A DNA stretch of 64,000 nucleotides from Nocardioides caeni (GCF_004912195.1 NZ_STGW01000008.1:56171-120170); one strand, 5' to 3'. Positions 8,282-17,457 are shown, numbered from the stretch's first letter. Numbers and translations are program-made. Notes: generated by a model from the letters alone, not told the origin.

Positions 8282-10012
8282 GTGACCAGCGCAGCGGACC
8301 AGGACCTGCAGGAATTCGCCCCCGACGCCATCGTGGTCGGCGCCGGACTGGCGGGACTCGTCGCCACCTACGAGGCGACCCGGGCCGGCAAGAAGGTCCT
8401 GGTGCTGGACCAGGAGAACCGGGCCAACCTCGGCGGCCAGGCGCACTGGTCGCTCGGCGGGCTCTTCTTCGTCGACACCCCCGAGCAGCGACGGATGGGC
8501 ATCAAGGACTCCGTCGAGCTCGCCTGGCAGGACTGGCAGGGCTCCGCGGCCTTCGACCGGATCGGCGAGGGTGACGGACTCGAGCGCGGCGAGGACCACT
8601 GGGGCAGCCGCTGGGCCCGGGCGTACGTCGACTTCGCGGCCGGCGAGAAGCGCGACTACCTGCGCGGGCTCGGCCTGAAGTCGCTGACCTTCGTCGGCTG
8701 GGCCGAGCGCGGCGACGGCTCGGCGAGCGGCCACGGCAACTCCGTGCCCCGCTTCCACCTCACCTGGGGCACCGGTCCCGAGGTCGTGCGCATCTTCCGC
8801 GAGCCGGTCGAGGAGGCCGAGCGCGCCGGGCTGGTGCGGTTCGCCTTCCGGCACCAGGTCGACGAGCTGCTGGTCGAGGACGGTGTCGACGGGAGTGCCT
8901 GCGTCGGCGTCCGTGGCACGGTCCTGGCGCCCGACGACGCACGGACCCGCGGTCAGGCGTCGAGCCGCGACGTCGTCGGACCGTTCGACGTCCGTGCTGC
9001 CGCGGTCGTGGTGAGCTCCGGCGGCATCGGCCACAACTTCGCGATGATGCGGGCCAACTGGCCGACCGAGCGGGTCGGCCCGGCGCCCGAGCACATGATC
9101 GCCGGCGTGCCCGCCCACGTCGACGGACGCATGCTCGGCATCACCGAGACCGCCGGCGCGAGCCTGGTCAACAGGGACCGGATGTGGGCCTACGTCGAGG
9201 GCATCCACAACTGGGACCCGGTGTGGCCCGACCACGCGATCCGGATCCTGCCCGGCCCGTCGTCGATGTGGTTCGACGCCGACGGCCACCGGCTGACCGG
9301 CATGTCCGGCGTCCCCGGCGCCGACTCGATCGGCTCGATGAAGCAGGTCCTGGCGACCGGCGCCGACTACTCGTGGTTCGTGCTGACCCAGTCGATCATC
9401 GAGAAGGAGTTCGCGCTCTCGGGTTCGGAGCAGAACCCGGACTGGACCGACAAGGACATCCGGATGATGCTCAAGGAGCGCCTCGGCAAGGGGGCGACCA
9501 GCCCGGTGGAGGCCTTCAAGGAGCACGGCGAGGACTTCGTCGTCGCGGCCGACCTCGACGAGCTGGTCGCCGGGATGAACAAGATCGCCCGCGGCGGCCG
9601 GGTGCTCGACGCTGCGCTGCTGCGCCGGCAGATCGAGGACCGCGACCGCCAGATCGACAACGCCTACTGCAAGGACGCGCAGGTCATGGCGATCCACAAC
9701 GGCCGCAAGGACCGCACCGGCAAGATCATGCGCGTCGCGAAGCCGCACAGGATCCTCGACCCCGCCCACGGGCCGCTGATCGCCGTACGCCTCAACATCC
9801 TGAGCCGCAAGACGCTCGGCGGCATCGAGACCGACCTCGACAGCCAGGTCGTCCGCCCCGACGGCTCGGCGATCCCCGGCCTGTACGCCGCGGGCGAGGT
9901 CGCCGGTTTCGGCGGCGGCGGCGTCCACGGCTACAACGCGCTCGAGGGCACCTTCCTCGGCGGCTGCATCTTCTCCGGACGGGCGGCAGGGCGGGCGATC
10001 GCCCGGGCGTGA
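8282..10012 (+). CDS. FAD-binding dehydrogenase (KstD/fumarate-reductase-like flavoprotein)
   Basis: A 576-residue flavoprotein. The N-terminal Rossmann signature is IVVGAGLAGLVATYEATRAG (residues about 18-37), followed by the FAD ribityl motif GGQAHWSLGGLFF. The C-terminus holds the second flavin motif PGLYAAGEVAGFGGGGVHG and LEGTFLGGCIFSGRAAG. It belongs to the family of FAD-dependent oxidoreductases annotated near 3-ketosteroid 1-dehydrogenase and fumarate reductase (Rv0785 type); the substrate is unknown. The GTG at 8282 is preceded by CAGGCT-CGCGTC, matching the leaderless pattern seen elsewhere in the window. It is divergent from the RND pump and shares the twin-palindrome promoter region. 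Confidence 0.85.
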   Translation: MTSAADQDLQEFAPDAIVVGAGLAGLVATYEATRAGKKVLVLDQENRANLGGQAHWSLGGLFFVDTPEQRRMGIKDSVELAWQDWQGSAAFDRIGEGDGLERGEDHWGSRWARAYVDFAAGEKRDYLRGLGLKSLTFVGWAERGDGSASGHGNSVPRFHLTWGTGPEVVRIFREPVEEAERAGLVRFAFRHQVDELLVEDGVDGSACVGVRGTVLAPDDARTRGQASSRDVVGPFDVRAAAVVVSSGGIGHNFAMMRANWPTERVGPAPEHMIAGVPAHVDGRMLGITETAGASLVNRDRMWAYVEGIHNWDPVWPDHAIRILPGPSSMWFDADGHRLTGMSGVPGADSIGSMKQVLATGADYSWFVLTQSIIEKEFALSGSEQNPDWTDKDIRMMLKERLGKGATSPVEAFKEHGEDFVVAADLDELVAGMNKIARGGRVLDAALLRRQIEDRDRQIDNAYCKDAQVMAIHNGRKDRTGKIMRVAKPHRILDPAHGPLIAVRLNILSRKTLGGIETDLDSQVVRPDGSAIPGLYAAGEVAGFGGGGVHGYNALEGTFLGGCIFSGRAAGRAIARA

Positions 10013-10019
10013 TCGTCCC

Positions 10020-11168
10020 CTACTGCGACGGGTCCACCAGGATCTTCGCGTGCCGCTCGGGGTCGGCGAGGTCGGCGAAGGCGTCGGCCACGCCGTCGAG
10101 GCCGACCGTGCCGGTGATCAGCGGGCGGACGTCGACCTTGCCCGACGCGATCCACTGCAGCGTCTGGTGGAACTCGCTCGGGTCGTAGGCGAACGCGAAG
10201 CGCAGGTCGATCTCCTTGTTGATCGCCATCGAGGGCCGGAACGAGTCCTGGCCCATGCACACACCGACCACCACGACGCGGGTGAGCAGGGGCGCGTTGG
10301 CGACGACGTGCTCGATCATCCCGGGCACCCCGACGCACTCGAACACGACTGGTCCGCGTGGCGTGGCACCCACCTTCTCGGCGGCCCGCATGACGTGCGC
10401 CCACGGCAGCATCGGGACGGCGCGGAGCTTGTCCATGGCGTCGAGACCGAGCTCGGCGAGCGCGATCGCCTCGGTGAGATAGCGCCTCGACTCGGCGAAG
10501 GACGCCCACGGGGACTCCTCCGCCGGATCGACCACGACGTCCGCGCCCATCTGTCCGGCCAGCGCGCGGCGCCCGGGCGAGAAGTCGCTCGCGATCACGT
10601 GCCGCACACCGGTCGCCTTGAGCATCGCGATCACCGCGAGACCGATCGGGCCGCAGCCGATCACCACCGCGGTGTCCTTCGCGCCGACCTGGCCGCGTCG
10701 TACGGCGTGCAGGGCGACCGCCATCGGCTCGGTCAGTGCCGCCGCGTCGGCGTCGAGCTCGTCGGGGACGCGCATCGTCATCGAGGCGTCGACGAGCACC
10801 TGCTCGGCGTACCCTCCCGACGCCTGGTCGGTCAGCCCGGTCAGGTGCACGCCGGCGTCGGTGCGCAGCACCGGGAGGGAGACGACGCGCGTGCCGACCG
10901 GCCACGACTTCCTCGTCCGCGGTCCGTAGCCCGCGACCGTGCCGACGAACTCGTGGCCCATCACGACGTGGTCACCGGACCGCATGAAGTGGTCGTAGCC
11001 GAGCTCGGCGACGTCCGCCGCCGTCTCGTCGCAGTGGGTGCGTGCGTGCAGGTCGGACCCGCAGATGCCGCAGCGCTCCACCTGCAGCAGGATCTGCCCC
11101 TTGCCCGGGACGAGGTCCGGCAGGTCCTCAACGGTCAGCTCGGCCTGGTGGCAGACGACGGCACGCAT
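10020..11168 (-). CDS. Zinc-dependent alcohol dehydrogenase (MDR superfamily)
   Basis: A 382-residue medium-chain dehydrogenase. Structural and catalytic zinc features are present: GICGSDLHARTH (catalytic Cys and following His) and GHEFVGTV. The NAD(P) Rossmann motif VVIGCGPIGLAVIAMLKATG lies near residue 170. A long insertion after the Rossmann region (YLTEAIALAELGLDAMDKL) and the HxRT region suggest the glutathione- or thiol-independent secondary-alcohol type. The gene is convergent with the flavoprotein, with 7 bp between the stops. The substrate is not identifiable. Confidence 0.88.
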   Translation of the reverse strand: MRAVVCHQAELTVEDLPDLVPGKGQILLQVERCGICGSDLHARTHCDETAADVAELGYDHFMRSGDHVVMGHEFVGTVAGYGPRTRKSWPVGTRVVSLPVLRTDAGVHLTGLTDQASGGYAEQVLVDASMTMRVPDELDADAAALTEPMAVALHAVRRGQVGAKDTAVVIGCGPIGLAVIAMLKATGVRHVIASDFSPGRRALAGQMGADVVVDPAEESPWASFAESRRYLTEAIALAELGLDAMDKLRAVPMLPWAHVMRAAEKVGATPRGPVVFECVGVPGMIEHVVANAPLLTRVVVVGVCMGQDSFRPSMAINKEIDLRFAFAYDPSEFHQTLQWIASGKVDVRPLITGTVGLDGVADAFADLADPERHAKILVDPSQ

Positions 11169-11180
11169 GGCCGGAGCCTA
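11169..11180 (-). promoter_or_regulatory. -10 element of a probable leaderless promoter (alcohol dehydrogenase gene)
   Basis: On the minus strand TAGGCT (11180-11175) is followed by CCGGCC and the ATG at 11168, the same 15-mer as before the cyclase gene at 1695. Confidence 0.55.
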
Positions 11181-11217
11181 CGCGCGCCGTCGCGCCCTCC
11201 CGACCGGCGTCCGGGGG

Positions 11218-12129
11218 TCAGCCCCAGACGCGGACCCAGTCGACCTGGGTGGTGGCGGGCAGGGCGGTGCCCTGCGCGCTGTAGGCGTTCTGGCCGATGC
11301 CGAGGGCCTGGGTGAGCGCGAGGAAGAAGGGCTGGTCGAAGGGAGCGGGCTTCGTCAGCGGTGCCGCCGGGCTCCACGAGTTCCGCAGGCAGACCTTGCC
11401 GTCGATCGAGATGGTGATGGTCGTGCGGGTCCAGTCGAGCCGGTAGGTGTGGAACTGGGTGCGGTCGATGAAGCAGGACCAGCTCGTCATGTTCGGGTCG
11501 GTGCCGTCCGAGGCGTAGTGGACGTAGGGGATCGCCCGGTCGGGAACGGAGGAGTAGAACTCGGCGATGTCGATCTCGCCCGACGCCGGCCAGGCGCCGT
11601 AGGCGGAGTAGCGCGGGAACATCCACAGCGCCGAGTGGACGCCGGGCGTCGTGACGTCAGGGAACTTCGCGCGGATCTCCCAACGACCGTAGGTCTGGTG
11701 CAGCCGGTTGTAGGTCGTGACCATCCCGCTGGTCACCTGGGTCTGGTAGTCCGAGCCGTCGGGCATGGAGCACGTGAACGGCGCCGCCTCCTTGCGGGCG
11801 GTCAGCTGGAGCGTGCCGCCACTGACCCGCACGTTGTCGCGGTCGTCGACGTAGCACTCGGCGCCGCTGTGCCAGCCGGTCGCCCATGTGCGCTGGACCA
11901 TCCACTTCGCGGTGTCGACGCTCTTGCCCGAGAACTCGTCGAAGAACCGGCAGGTCCAGGTGCCGTCCGTGGACTGCACCGCGGCCACGCCGCCACCGCA
12001 GCCGGCTCCGGGCCTGGGCGGCGGTGCGGCACCCGCACCGGTCGGTCCGCCCGGGAGACCCGGCAGCAGGGCGAGCAGCGTCAACAGGACAAGGGCGGCG
12101 ACGCCGCGCGCGACCAGCGAGAACGACAT
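11218..12129 (-). CDS. Secreted glycoside hydrolase family 16 protein, copy 1
   Basis: About 303 residues; signal peptide from the ATG at 12129 (MSFSLVARGVAALVLLTLLA, then a Gly/Pro-rich linker). The GH16 jelly-roll carries the retaining catalytic motif EIDIAE, with E185 as nucleophile and E190 as acid/base. Typical GH16 blocks include GMVTTYNRLHQTYGRWEIRA, HSALWMFP and a C-terminal VDWVRVWG. Members cut beta-1,3/1,4-glucans, laminarin, agarose or carrageenan; which glucan is not certain. It is the second of two tandem paralogues with about 190 bp between them, and probably arose by duplication. Confidence 0.9.
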   Translation of the reverse strand: MSFSLVARGVAALVLLTLLALLPGLPGGPTGAGAAPPPRPGAGCGGGVAAVQSTDGTWTCRFFDEFSGKSVDTAKWMVQRTWATGWHSGAECYVDDRDNVRVSGGTLQLTARKEAAPFTCSMPDGSDYQTQVTSGMVTTYNRLHQTYGRWEIRAKFPDVTTPGVHSALWMFPRYSAYGAWPASGEIDIAEFYSSVPDRAIPYVHYASDGTDPNMTSWSCFIDRTQFHTYRLDWTRTTITISIDGKVCLRNSWSPAAPLTKPAPFDQPFFLALTQALGIGQNAYSAQGTALPATTQVDWVRVWG

Positions 12130-12320
12130 GATGAATCCCCCAGAAGCATGCGGACCGACCCTCCCGTGGTCCGCGGTCACCGCACCCTAGCGGGGTCCCG
12201 AGGTCCGTGGACAGCGTCGAAGGCAAGGTCCGGACGAGCGGGGCGGGACCATGGTCCGTCGGGACCATCGTCCCCGGGACGTCCGGGACCGGCCCGGCTC
12301 AACCCCGGGTCGATCGCGGG

Positions 12321-13256
12321 TCAGCCCCAGACGCGGACCCAGTCGATCTGGGTGGTGGCCGGCAGCTGGGTGGTCCAGCTGCTGTAGCCGTTCTGGCCGA
12401 TGCCGAGCGCCTGGGTCAGCGCGAGGAAGAACGGCTTGTCGAACGGCGCCGGCTTCGACAGCGGCCAGGCCGGATTGATGGTGTGCCGGACGCAGACCTT
12501 GCCGTCGATGGACACCGTGAGCGTGCTCCGGGTCCAGTCGAGCCGGTAGGTCTGGAACCTCGTGCGGTCGATCAGGCAGGACGTGTTGGTGACGCTGGGG
12601 TCCCACCGCGCCTTGCGGTAGTGGATGTAGGGAATCGCACGGTCCGGCTTGCCGGAGAAGAACTCGGCGATGTCGATCTCACCGGACCGGGGCCAGGCGC
12701 CGTAGTTCTGGACGCGGGGCCAGAGCCACAGGGCGGAGTGGACACCGCGGGTCGTGACGTCGGGGAAGCGCGCCCTGATCTCCCAACGACCGTAGGTCTG
12801 CTGGAAGCGGCCCCAGGTCGTGACCATGCCGCTCGTCACCCGGGTCCAGTAGCCCCCACCGCCCGGTGTCTCGCAGAGGAAGAGCTTGGCCTTCTCCCGC
12901 GCGGTCAGGCTCAGCAGACCCCCACTGACCCGGACGTTCTCCGGGTGGTTCAGGTAGCACTCGCGCCCACTCCGCCATCCGGTCACGGGCGTGTGCTGCA
13001 CGATCCACTTGTTGCGGTTGAGAGTGGTGCCGGTGAAGTCGTCGCTGAACCTGCAGCGCCAGACGCCGTCGGTCGAGGACACCGCGGCGACTCCCCCGCA
13101 CGCCGTCGTACGTGCCGCGGCGTCAGCCGTGGCTGCGGGGCGGCCGCTTCCGCCGTCGAGTCCGGGAAGCACCGCGGGCAACACAGCCAGCAGCACAGCG
13201 ATCGCGAGGCCGCGCGACAACCACAGGATCTTCTTCACGCCCATCCCCATGTGCAT
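12321..13256 (-). CDS. Secreted glycoside hydrolase family 16 protein, copy 2
   Basis: About 311 residues, paralogue of the downstream gene. A signal peptide (KKILWLSRGLAIAVLLAV) precedes the GH16 domain, with catalytic EIDIAE at E193-E198 and the blocks GMVTTWGRFQQTYGRWEIRA and HSALWLWP. Both copies end TTQ-DWVRVWG. The start is the ATG at 13256, with GGAG seven bases upstream; two further in-frame ATGs within five codons cannot be excluded. The two copies are alike across the whole domain but differ at the signal peptide and several loops, which suggests an older duplication with different glucan preference. Confidence 0.9.
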   Translation of the reverse strand: MHMGMGVKKILWLSRGLAIAVLLAVLPAVLPGLDGGSGRPAATADAAARTTACGGVAAVSSTDGVWRCRFSDDFTGTTLNRNKWIVQHTPVTGWRSGRECYLNHPENVRVSGGLLSLTAREKAKLFLCETPGGGGYWTRVTSGMVTTWGRFQQTYGRWEIRARFPDVTTRGVHSALWLWPRVQNYGAWPRSGEIDIAEFFSGKPDRAIPYIHYRKARWDPSVTNTSCLIDRTRFQTYRLDWTRSTLTVSIDGKVCVRHTINPAWPLSKPAPFDKPFFLALTQALGIGQNGYSSWTTQLPATTQIDWVRVWG

Positions 13257-13351
13257 GGCGGGCTCCAGCGGCGCCGCATTCGACGAAGAGTAGCCCTGGT
13301 CACTCGCGCCTGTCGCCCACCGGATCCAGGGCGTGGGACCGCGCGGCCGAA

Positions 13352-13390
13352 AAGCAGCGCTGCCCCTCTCGTGACGAGAGGGGCAGCGCT
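13352..13390 (-). terminator. Rho-independent terminator of pckG
   Basis: A perfect 16-bp stem (AGCGCTGCCCCTCTCG at 13356-13371, complement at 13375-13390) with a 3-nt loop. On the minus strand it is followed by GCTTTTCGG, a short U-run. It starts 15 bp after the pckG stop and is the strongest hairpin in the window. Confidence 0.85.
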
Positions 13391-13404
13391 GAAGGGACCT
13401 TCGG

Positions 13405-15225
13405 TCAGCCCTCGAGTGCCTCGGCGACGCGGCGGTGCGCCTCCCAGATCTCCTCGGGAAGACCGTCGAACTGCGCGAGGTGCTTCTCGCGGAAGCCCAT
13501 CTCCTGCTGCCAGCGCTCGACGTCGATCGTGAGCAGCGTGTCGAGGTCGGCGAGCGCCTGCTCGTCGAGACCGTCGAGGTTGAGCTCCTCGCGCTTCGGC
13601 AGCACGCCCACCGGCGTCCGGACGCCCTCGACCTCTCCGTCGAGGAACTGCATCAGCCAGTTGAGCGGACGCAGGTTCTCGCGGTAGCCGGGCCACAGGA
13701 AGCGGCCGTCGTCGCCGCGCTGGAACCAGTTGACGTGCGCGAAGATCGGCTTCTTCGTCGCGCGGCCGATGACCTCCAGCCAGTGCGCGGCGTAGTCGGC
13801 CTCGGAGTAGGACATGAACGGACGCATCGACATCGGGTCGTAGCGGAGCACGCCCTCGAGGCCGTCGGCTGCGGCGGTCGCCTCGGCGCCCAGCGTCAGG
13901 CCGTCGTAGACGCCCTCGGCCACGTCGTTGATCGCCCGGATCAGCGGCTCGCGGTCACGCGTGCGGCCACCGAAGATGATGCCGTGGATCTCGACACCGG
14001 CCGGGTCCTCGAAGTCCTTCGCCACGTTGGGCACGTTGGCCAGCGTGGTGGTGAAGCGGCTGTTGGGGTGGGCCCACGGGGCGTCGACCTCGTCGCCCGT
14101 GCGCTCGGCGATGACGTCGCCCTTCCAGTCCTCCCAGCCGTCGAGGTCGGTCGGCTTGTCGCCGCGACCCTCCCACCAGACCTGCTGGGTCTTGGGGTTG
14201 TAGGCGACGTTGGTGAAGATGGCGCCGGTGCCCGGCACGATCGAGTCGATCGCGGTCGGGTTCGTCTTCTCGTTGGTGTCCTTGGCGACACCGAAGACAC
14301 CGAACTCCGGGTTCATGCCATAGAGCTTGCCGTCGTCGCCGACCCACAGCCACGCGATGTCGTCGCCATAGAACTCGACGTAGTAGCGGTCACCGAGGGC
14401 GTCGGGGGCCAGCGTCATCGCGAGGTTGGTCTTGCCCGACGCGGACGGGAAGCCGCCGCAGATGTTCCACTTCTTGCCGGTCTGCTTGTCGGTGATGCCC
14501 AGCAGCATGAACTGCTCCACGAGGAAGCCGTTCTTCCAGCCGTCGAACGAGCCCTGGCGCAGACCGTGGGCGATCTTGCCGAGCAGCGCGTTGCCGCCGT
14601 AGGACGAGCCGAAGTGCAGGATCGTGCGCTCGTCGGCGACGGTCACGAAGTAGCGCTTGTCGTCGGGCGTCCCCTGGCCGAGGTTCTCCAGGTCACCGGT
14701 CACGTGGACGGCCTTGACGAAGGAGTCGCCCAGGTCGTTGATGTATTCCACGCCGACCCGCGCCATGCGGATCATCTGGAGCACGACGTTGCGGTTGTCG
14801 GTCAGCTCCACACCGGCCGCGAACTTCTCCAGCGGCGAGCCCTTGGGGGCCATCAGGTAGGGGATGACGTACATGGTCTTGCCCGCGGAGGCGCCGGTCA
14901 TCAGCTCGACGAGCTTCGGCTTCATCTCCGCGGCGGGCTTCCAGTTGTTGTAGATGCCCTTGTCGGCCTCGTTGGAGGTCGCGACGATGGTGCGCTCCTC
15001 GGCTCGCGCGGTGTCCTTGAAGTAGGAGCGCGAGTAGTAGAGACCGTCGCCGGCCGGGAGCAGTTCGCCGGCGTCGAGGGACTCCTGGACGAGGCGCGCG
15101 TCGTCGGCCGCGGACACGACCTCGATCCGCTCCGCACCCGTGATGTTGGCCCAGTGTGCGACGTACTCACGAACGTGCGGGTTGGTCAACCCCGCCTCGT
15201 CGAGCGTCCGCTCCACATCAACCAT
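13405..15225 (-). CDS. pckG: Phosphoenolpyruvate carboxykinase (GTP)
   Basis: About 606 residues, the usual length for GTP-dependent PEPCK, which converts oxaloacetate and GTP to PEP, GDP and CO2 at the start of gluconeogenesis. The nucleotide P-loop is FPSASGKTNLAM (K265), followed by the metal/GTP motif YGDDIAWLWV and by RYDPMSMRPFMSYSEADY and HVNWFQRG. The usual reactive P-loop cysteine (ACGKTN) is Ser263 here. The start was set at ATG 15225; a TTG ten codons upstream is possible but lies almost on the presumed transcription start. A -10-like TAGCGT lies at 15270-15265, with ATGACC 16 bp above it. Confidence 0.95.
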   Translation of the reverse strand: MVDVERTLDEAGLTNPHVREYVAHWANITGAERIEVVSAADDARLVQESLDAGELLPAGDGLYYSRSYFKDTARAEERTIVATSNEADKGIYNNWKPAAEMKPKLVELMTGASAGKTMYVIPYLMAPKGSPLEKFAAGVELTDNRNVVLQMIRMARVGVEYINDLGDSFVKAVHVTGDLENLGQGTPDDKRYFVTVADERTILHFGSSYGGNALLGKIAHGLRQGSFDGWKNGFLVEQFMLLGITDKQTGKKWNICGGFPSASGKTNLAMTLAPDALGDRYYVEFYGDDIAWLWVGDDGKLYGMNPEFGVFGVAKDTNEKTNPTAIDSIVPGTGAIFTNVAYNPKTQQVWWEGRGDKPTDLDGWEDWKGDVIAERTGDEVDAPWAHPNSRFTTTLANVPNVAKDFEDPAGVEIHGIIFGGRTRDREPLIRAINDVAEGVYDGLTLGAEATAAADGLEGVLRYDPMSMRPFMSYSEADYAAHWLEVIGRATKKPIFAHVNWFQRGDDGRFLWPGYRENLRPLNWLMQFLDGEVEGVRTPVGVLPKREELNLDGLDEQALADLDTLLTIDVERWQQEMGFREKHLAQFDGLPEEIWEAHRRVAEALEG

Positions 15226-15264
15226 GCTTCTCGCCAGCCTTTCGGTCCTTGTCAAGGTGTGGGC

Positions 15265-15292
15265 ACGCTACCCCACAGCCCACCCGGGTCAT
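15265..15292 (-). promoter_or_regulatory. Candidate pckG promoter
   Basis: On the minus strand ATGACC (-35-like) is separated by 16 bp from TAGCGT (15270-15265), placing the start of transcription near 15258 and leaving about 33 nt before the ATG at 15225. This is read by eye and is not unique. Confidence 0.35.
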
Positions 15293-15430
15293 CCCGGGGT
15301 ACGAATCGGGTCGATCCGTGGACACCGTCGTCCGCGTCGGAGTCACCATGACACCCGTCGAGCGCCTTTGCACATCGGCGCGACACCCCCGAACGCGGGG
15401 CGCGGAATTGGATCGTTCGAACGCCGCGGG

Positions 15431-17341
15431 TCACCGCACCAGGAGGTCACGGGCCCGGCGCAGGCGCCGGAAGTACGTCGCCCGGCTGAGGAATGTGGCC
15501 CGCATCACCGACTCATGGGTGCCCCCCGCGGTGAGGTAGCGCCGCTGGATCAGGTCGAGGAGCGCGGGCTCCCCCGCGAGCGTGCGGGTGACGTGCGCAT
15601 GCACCCAGGCCCGCAGGTCGCCGACGTCACCGGAGCGGACCAGGTCGGCGGTGCCGGCGGCGAGCCGGGCGAGCGCCGCGTCGTCATCAAAGGCCTCCAG
15701 CACCGCGAGGAGCAGGCCCGGCTCCACCACACCGCCCGACCCGCCCTGCTCCTGCAGGATCGCGTCGTGGAGCAGGCCCGCCAGACCTCCGGGGCCGGTG
15801 TCGGCGAACCACGTGCTGACCGGGACCCCGGCCACGGTCCGCCGGAGGTCGACGACCTCCTCATAGCCATAGGCACGCAGCACGTCCCGCTCGGCGGGAC
15901 GGTCACCGACCAGGTTCGCCCAGTCGCTGCGCGGGTTGGCGATCCCGCACTGCGCGAGGCCGGCTGCGTTGCGGACGCGATCGACCTCCGGGTCGCCGGA
16001 CCCGTCGACGGTGAGCTGCACCGCCGTGATGACGGCCCGCTCCGGCTCTCCGTGCGATCGGGCACGCTCGAGGACCGGAGCGATCAGCTGCCTGCGCGGG
16101 CCCGTGAGTCGCTCGGCCGCGCGCACCGACATCGCCGCGACGAGCGCAGCCACGGCGCCATCCGCGCGCCGCACCACCCGCAGGTCGGCCCCCGCCCAGG
16201 CACCGACCAGCGACCACGCTCCCGGACAGGCCGCCTCCACCCGGCGTCGTACGGCGGGCGCGTCATCGGGTCGCCAGCGGTCGGCGTAGCAGGGTGCGGG
16301 CGTGCGCGAGCCCAGCCCGGAGCGCAGCGCCGGGTCACGGACCAGCGCAGCGAGCCGCGCCACCGCTCCGGGGTCGCCGAGGAGCGCACGCGAGTGCTCG
16401 TGCCCGGCCACCCGCAGGGTCGTCGCTGCCAGCCGGGCCGGCTCCTCGCTGCGCAGCCGATCGGCGAGGACCTCCGCGAGGGTCGGGTGCAGCGCGATCC
16501 GGCCGGCCACCGACTCCACGACGCCGGTGGCCCGCAGGGTCGCGACGACCTCCTCGGTCCGTCCGGGGAAGAGGTGGCCGATGAGGGCGGCGTCGAGCCC
16601 CGGGGCCACGGCGAGCGCCGCCACCAGCTCGGGCTCCAGCTCGTCGAACGCCGAGCCGGCGAGATGGGCGAGGAGGTCGTCACTGCCCTCGCGGAGCAGG
16701 GCGGCCTCCAGACGGTCGGGCCGGGAGCCGGCCGCTGCCCAGGCCCGGGCTCCGACGACCAGCGCGAGCGGCAGGCCGCCGGCCCACCGGACCAGCACGC
16801 CACGCACGTCGGCGTCGTCCACCGCATGGGCCAGCAGGACCCGATCGGCCGCGTCCGGCGTGAGTGCCGGCACGCGCACGTGGGCCGTCAGCGACTCGAG
16901 CGCGGACGGCAGCCATCGCGCGGGGAGGCCCCGGCCGGCGAGCACGAGACGGGTGTCGGCCGGCAGCGCCTGGATGGCCGCGGCCAGCCCGGTCAGACCA
17001 CCGGGCAGCAGGTCGACCTCGTCGACCAGCACGACCCGGGCGGGCGCGTCGGCGAGAGCGTCGAGCTCGGCCGCGACGTCCTGCGCGCGGGCGTCGACGA
17101 CGGAGACGGCCTGTCCCAGTCGCCGCGCCTCCCGCCCGATGCTGCGCAGCGCCGCGCTCTTGCCCGAGCCGCCCGGACCGCTGAGGACGAGGATCCGCAG
17201 GGAGGAGTCGTCGAGGAGCAGCTCGCGGCGCCGCGCGACGAGCCCGGGGCACTCGTAGCGCTGGTCCTCGAGGTCGTCGGCGAAGGACACCAGGCTGGGT
17301 CGACCGCCGGACGACCGCGGGTGCAGGTGGACCGTGCCCAT
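15431..17341 (-). CDS. Orphan NTPase regulator with C-terminal helix-turn-helix (STAND-like)
   Basis: A 636-residue protein with no closer family recognised. Walker A is LSGPGGSGKSAALRSI (residues about 51-66) and Walker B is ARVVLVDEVDLLPGG (about 100-114), in a STAND/AAA-like arrangement with the sensor-like RLVLAGRGLPARWLP. A long alpha-helical, Ala/Leu-rich middle follows. The last 30 residues (ESVMRATFLSRATYFRRLRR) look like a DNA-binding helix-turn-helix, so the protein is probably an ATP-dependent transcription regulator. A -10-like TATGCT lies on the minus strand at 17379-17374. No partner operon is evident; pckG lies downstream on the same strand after about 200 bp. Confidence 0.6.
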   Translation of the reverse strand: MGTVHLHPRSSGGRPSLVSFADDLEDQRYECPGLVARRRELLLDDSSLRILVLSGPGGSGKSAALRSIGREARRLGQAVSVVDARAQDVAAELDALADAPARVVLVDEVDLLPGGLTGLAAAIQALPADTRLVLAGRGLPARWLPSALESLTAHVRVPALTPDAADRVLLAHAVDDADVRGVLVRWAGGLPLALVVGARAWAAAGSRPDRLEAALLREGSDDLLAHLAGSAFDELEPELVAALAVAPGLDAALIGHLFPGRTEEVVATLRATGVVESVAGRIALHPTLAEVLADRLRSEEPARLAATTLRVAGHEHSRALLGDPGAVARLAALVRDPALRSGLGSRTPAPCYADRWRPDDAPAVRRRVEAACPGAWSLVGAWAGADLRVVRRADGAVAALVAAMSVRAAERLTGPRRQLIAPVLERARSHGEPERAVITAVQLTVDGSGDPEVDRVRNAAGLAQCGIANPRSDWANLVGDRPAERDVLRAYGYEEVVDLRRTVAGVPVSTWFADTGPGGLAGLLHDAILQEQGGSGGVVEPGLLLAVLEAFDDDAALARLAAGTADLVRSGDVGDLRAWVHAHVTRTLAGEPALLDLIQRRYLTAGGTHESVMRATFLSRATYFRRLRRARDLLVR

Positions 17342-17457
17342 GCCTGGCCTCCGAGAACTTCGAGGGAGCAGCCAGCATAGAGGTTCCGAGCGAGTCTCAC
17401 CTTGGTCTCAACCGGACCTCGAACCCCCGCCGCACCGCGAACGCCGACCCACCATCG

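Noticed and set aside
8135..9928. Upstream extension of the RND transporter frame to give a 1605-residue protein
   Set aside because: The extension is antisense to the flavoprotein gene, has no transporter features, and crosses the twin operators. The MMPL start with a ribosome site lies at 8134.
15226..15255. TTG start for pckG at 15255
   Set aside because: It lies only about 10 bases after the -10-like TAGCGT and adds a non-conserved basic stretch. ATG 15225 is preferred, though the TTG cannot be fully excluded.
13435..15351. Long plus-strand open frame antisense to pckG
   Set aside because: GC-rich third positions of pckG keep the opposite frame open. Its translation is low-complexity Val/Arg/Gly/Glu without domains.
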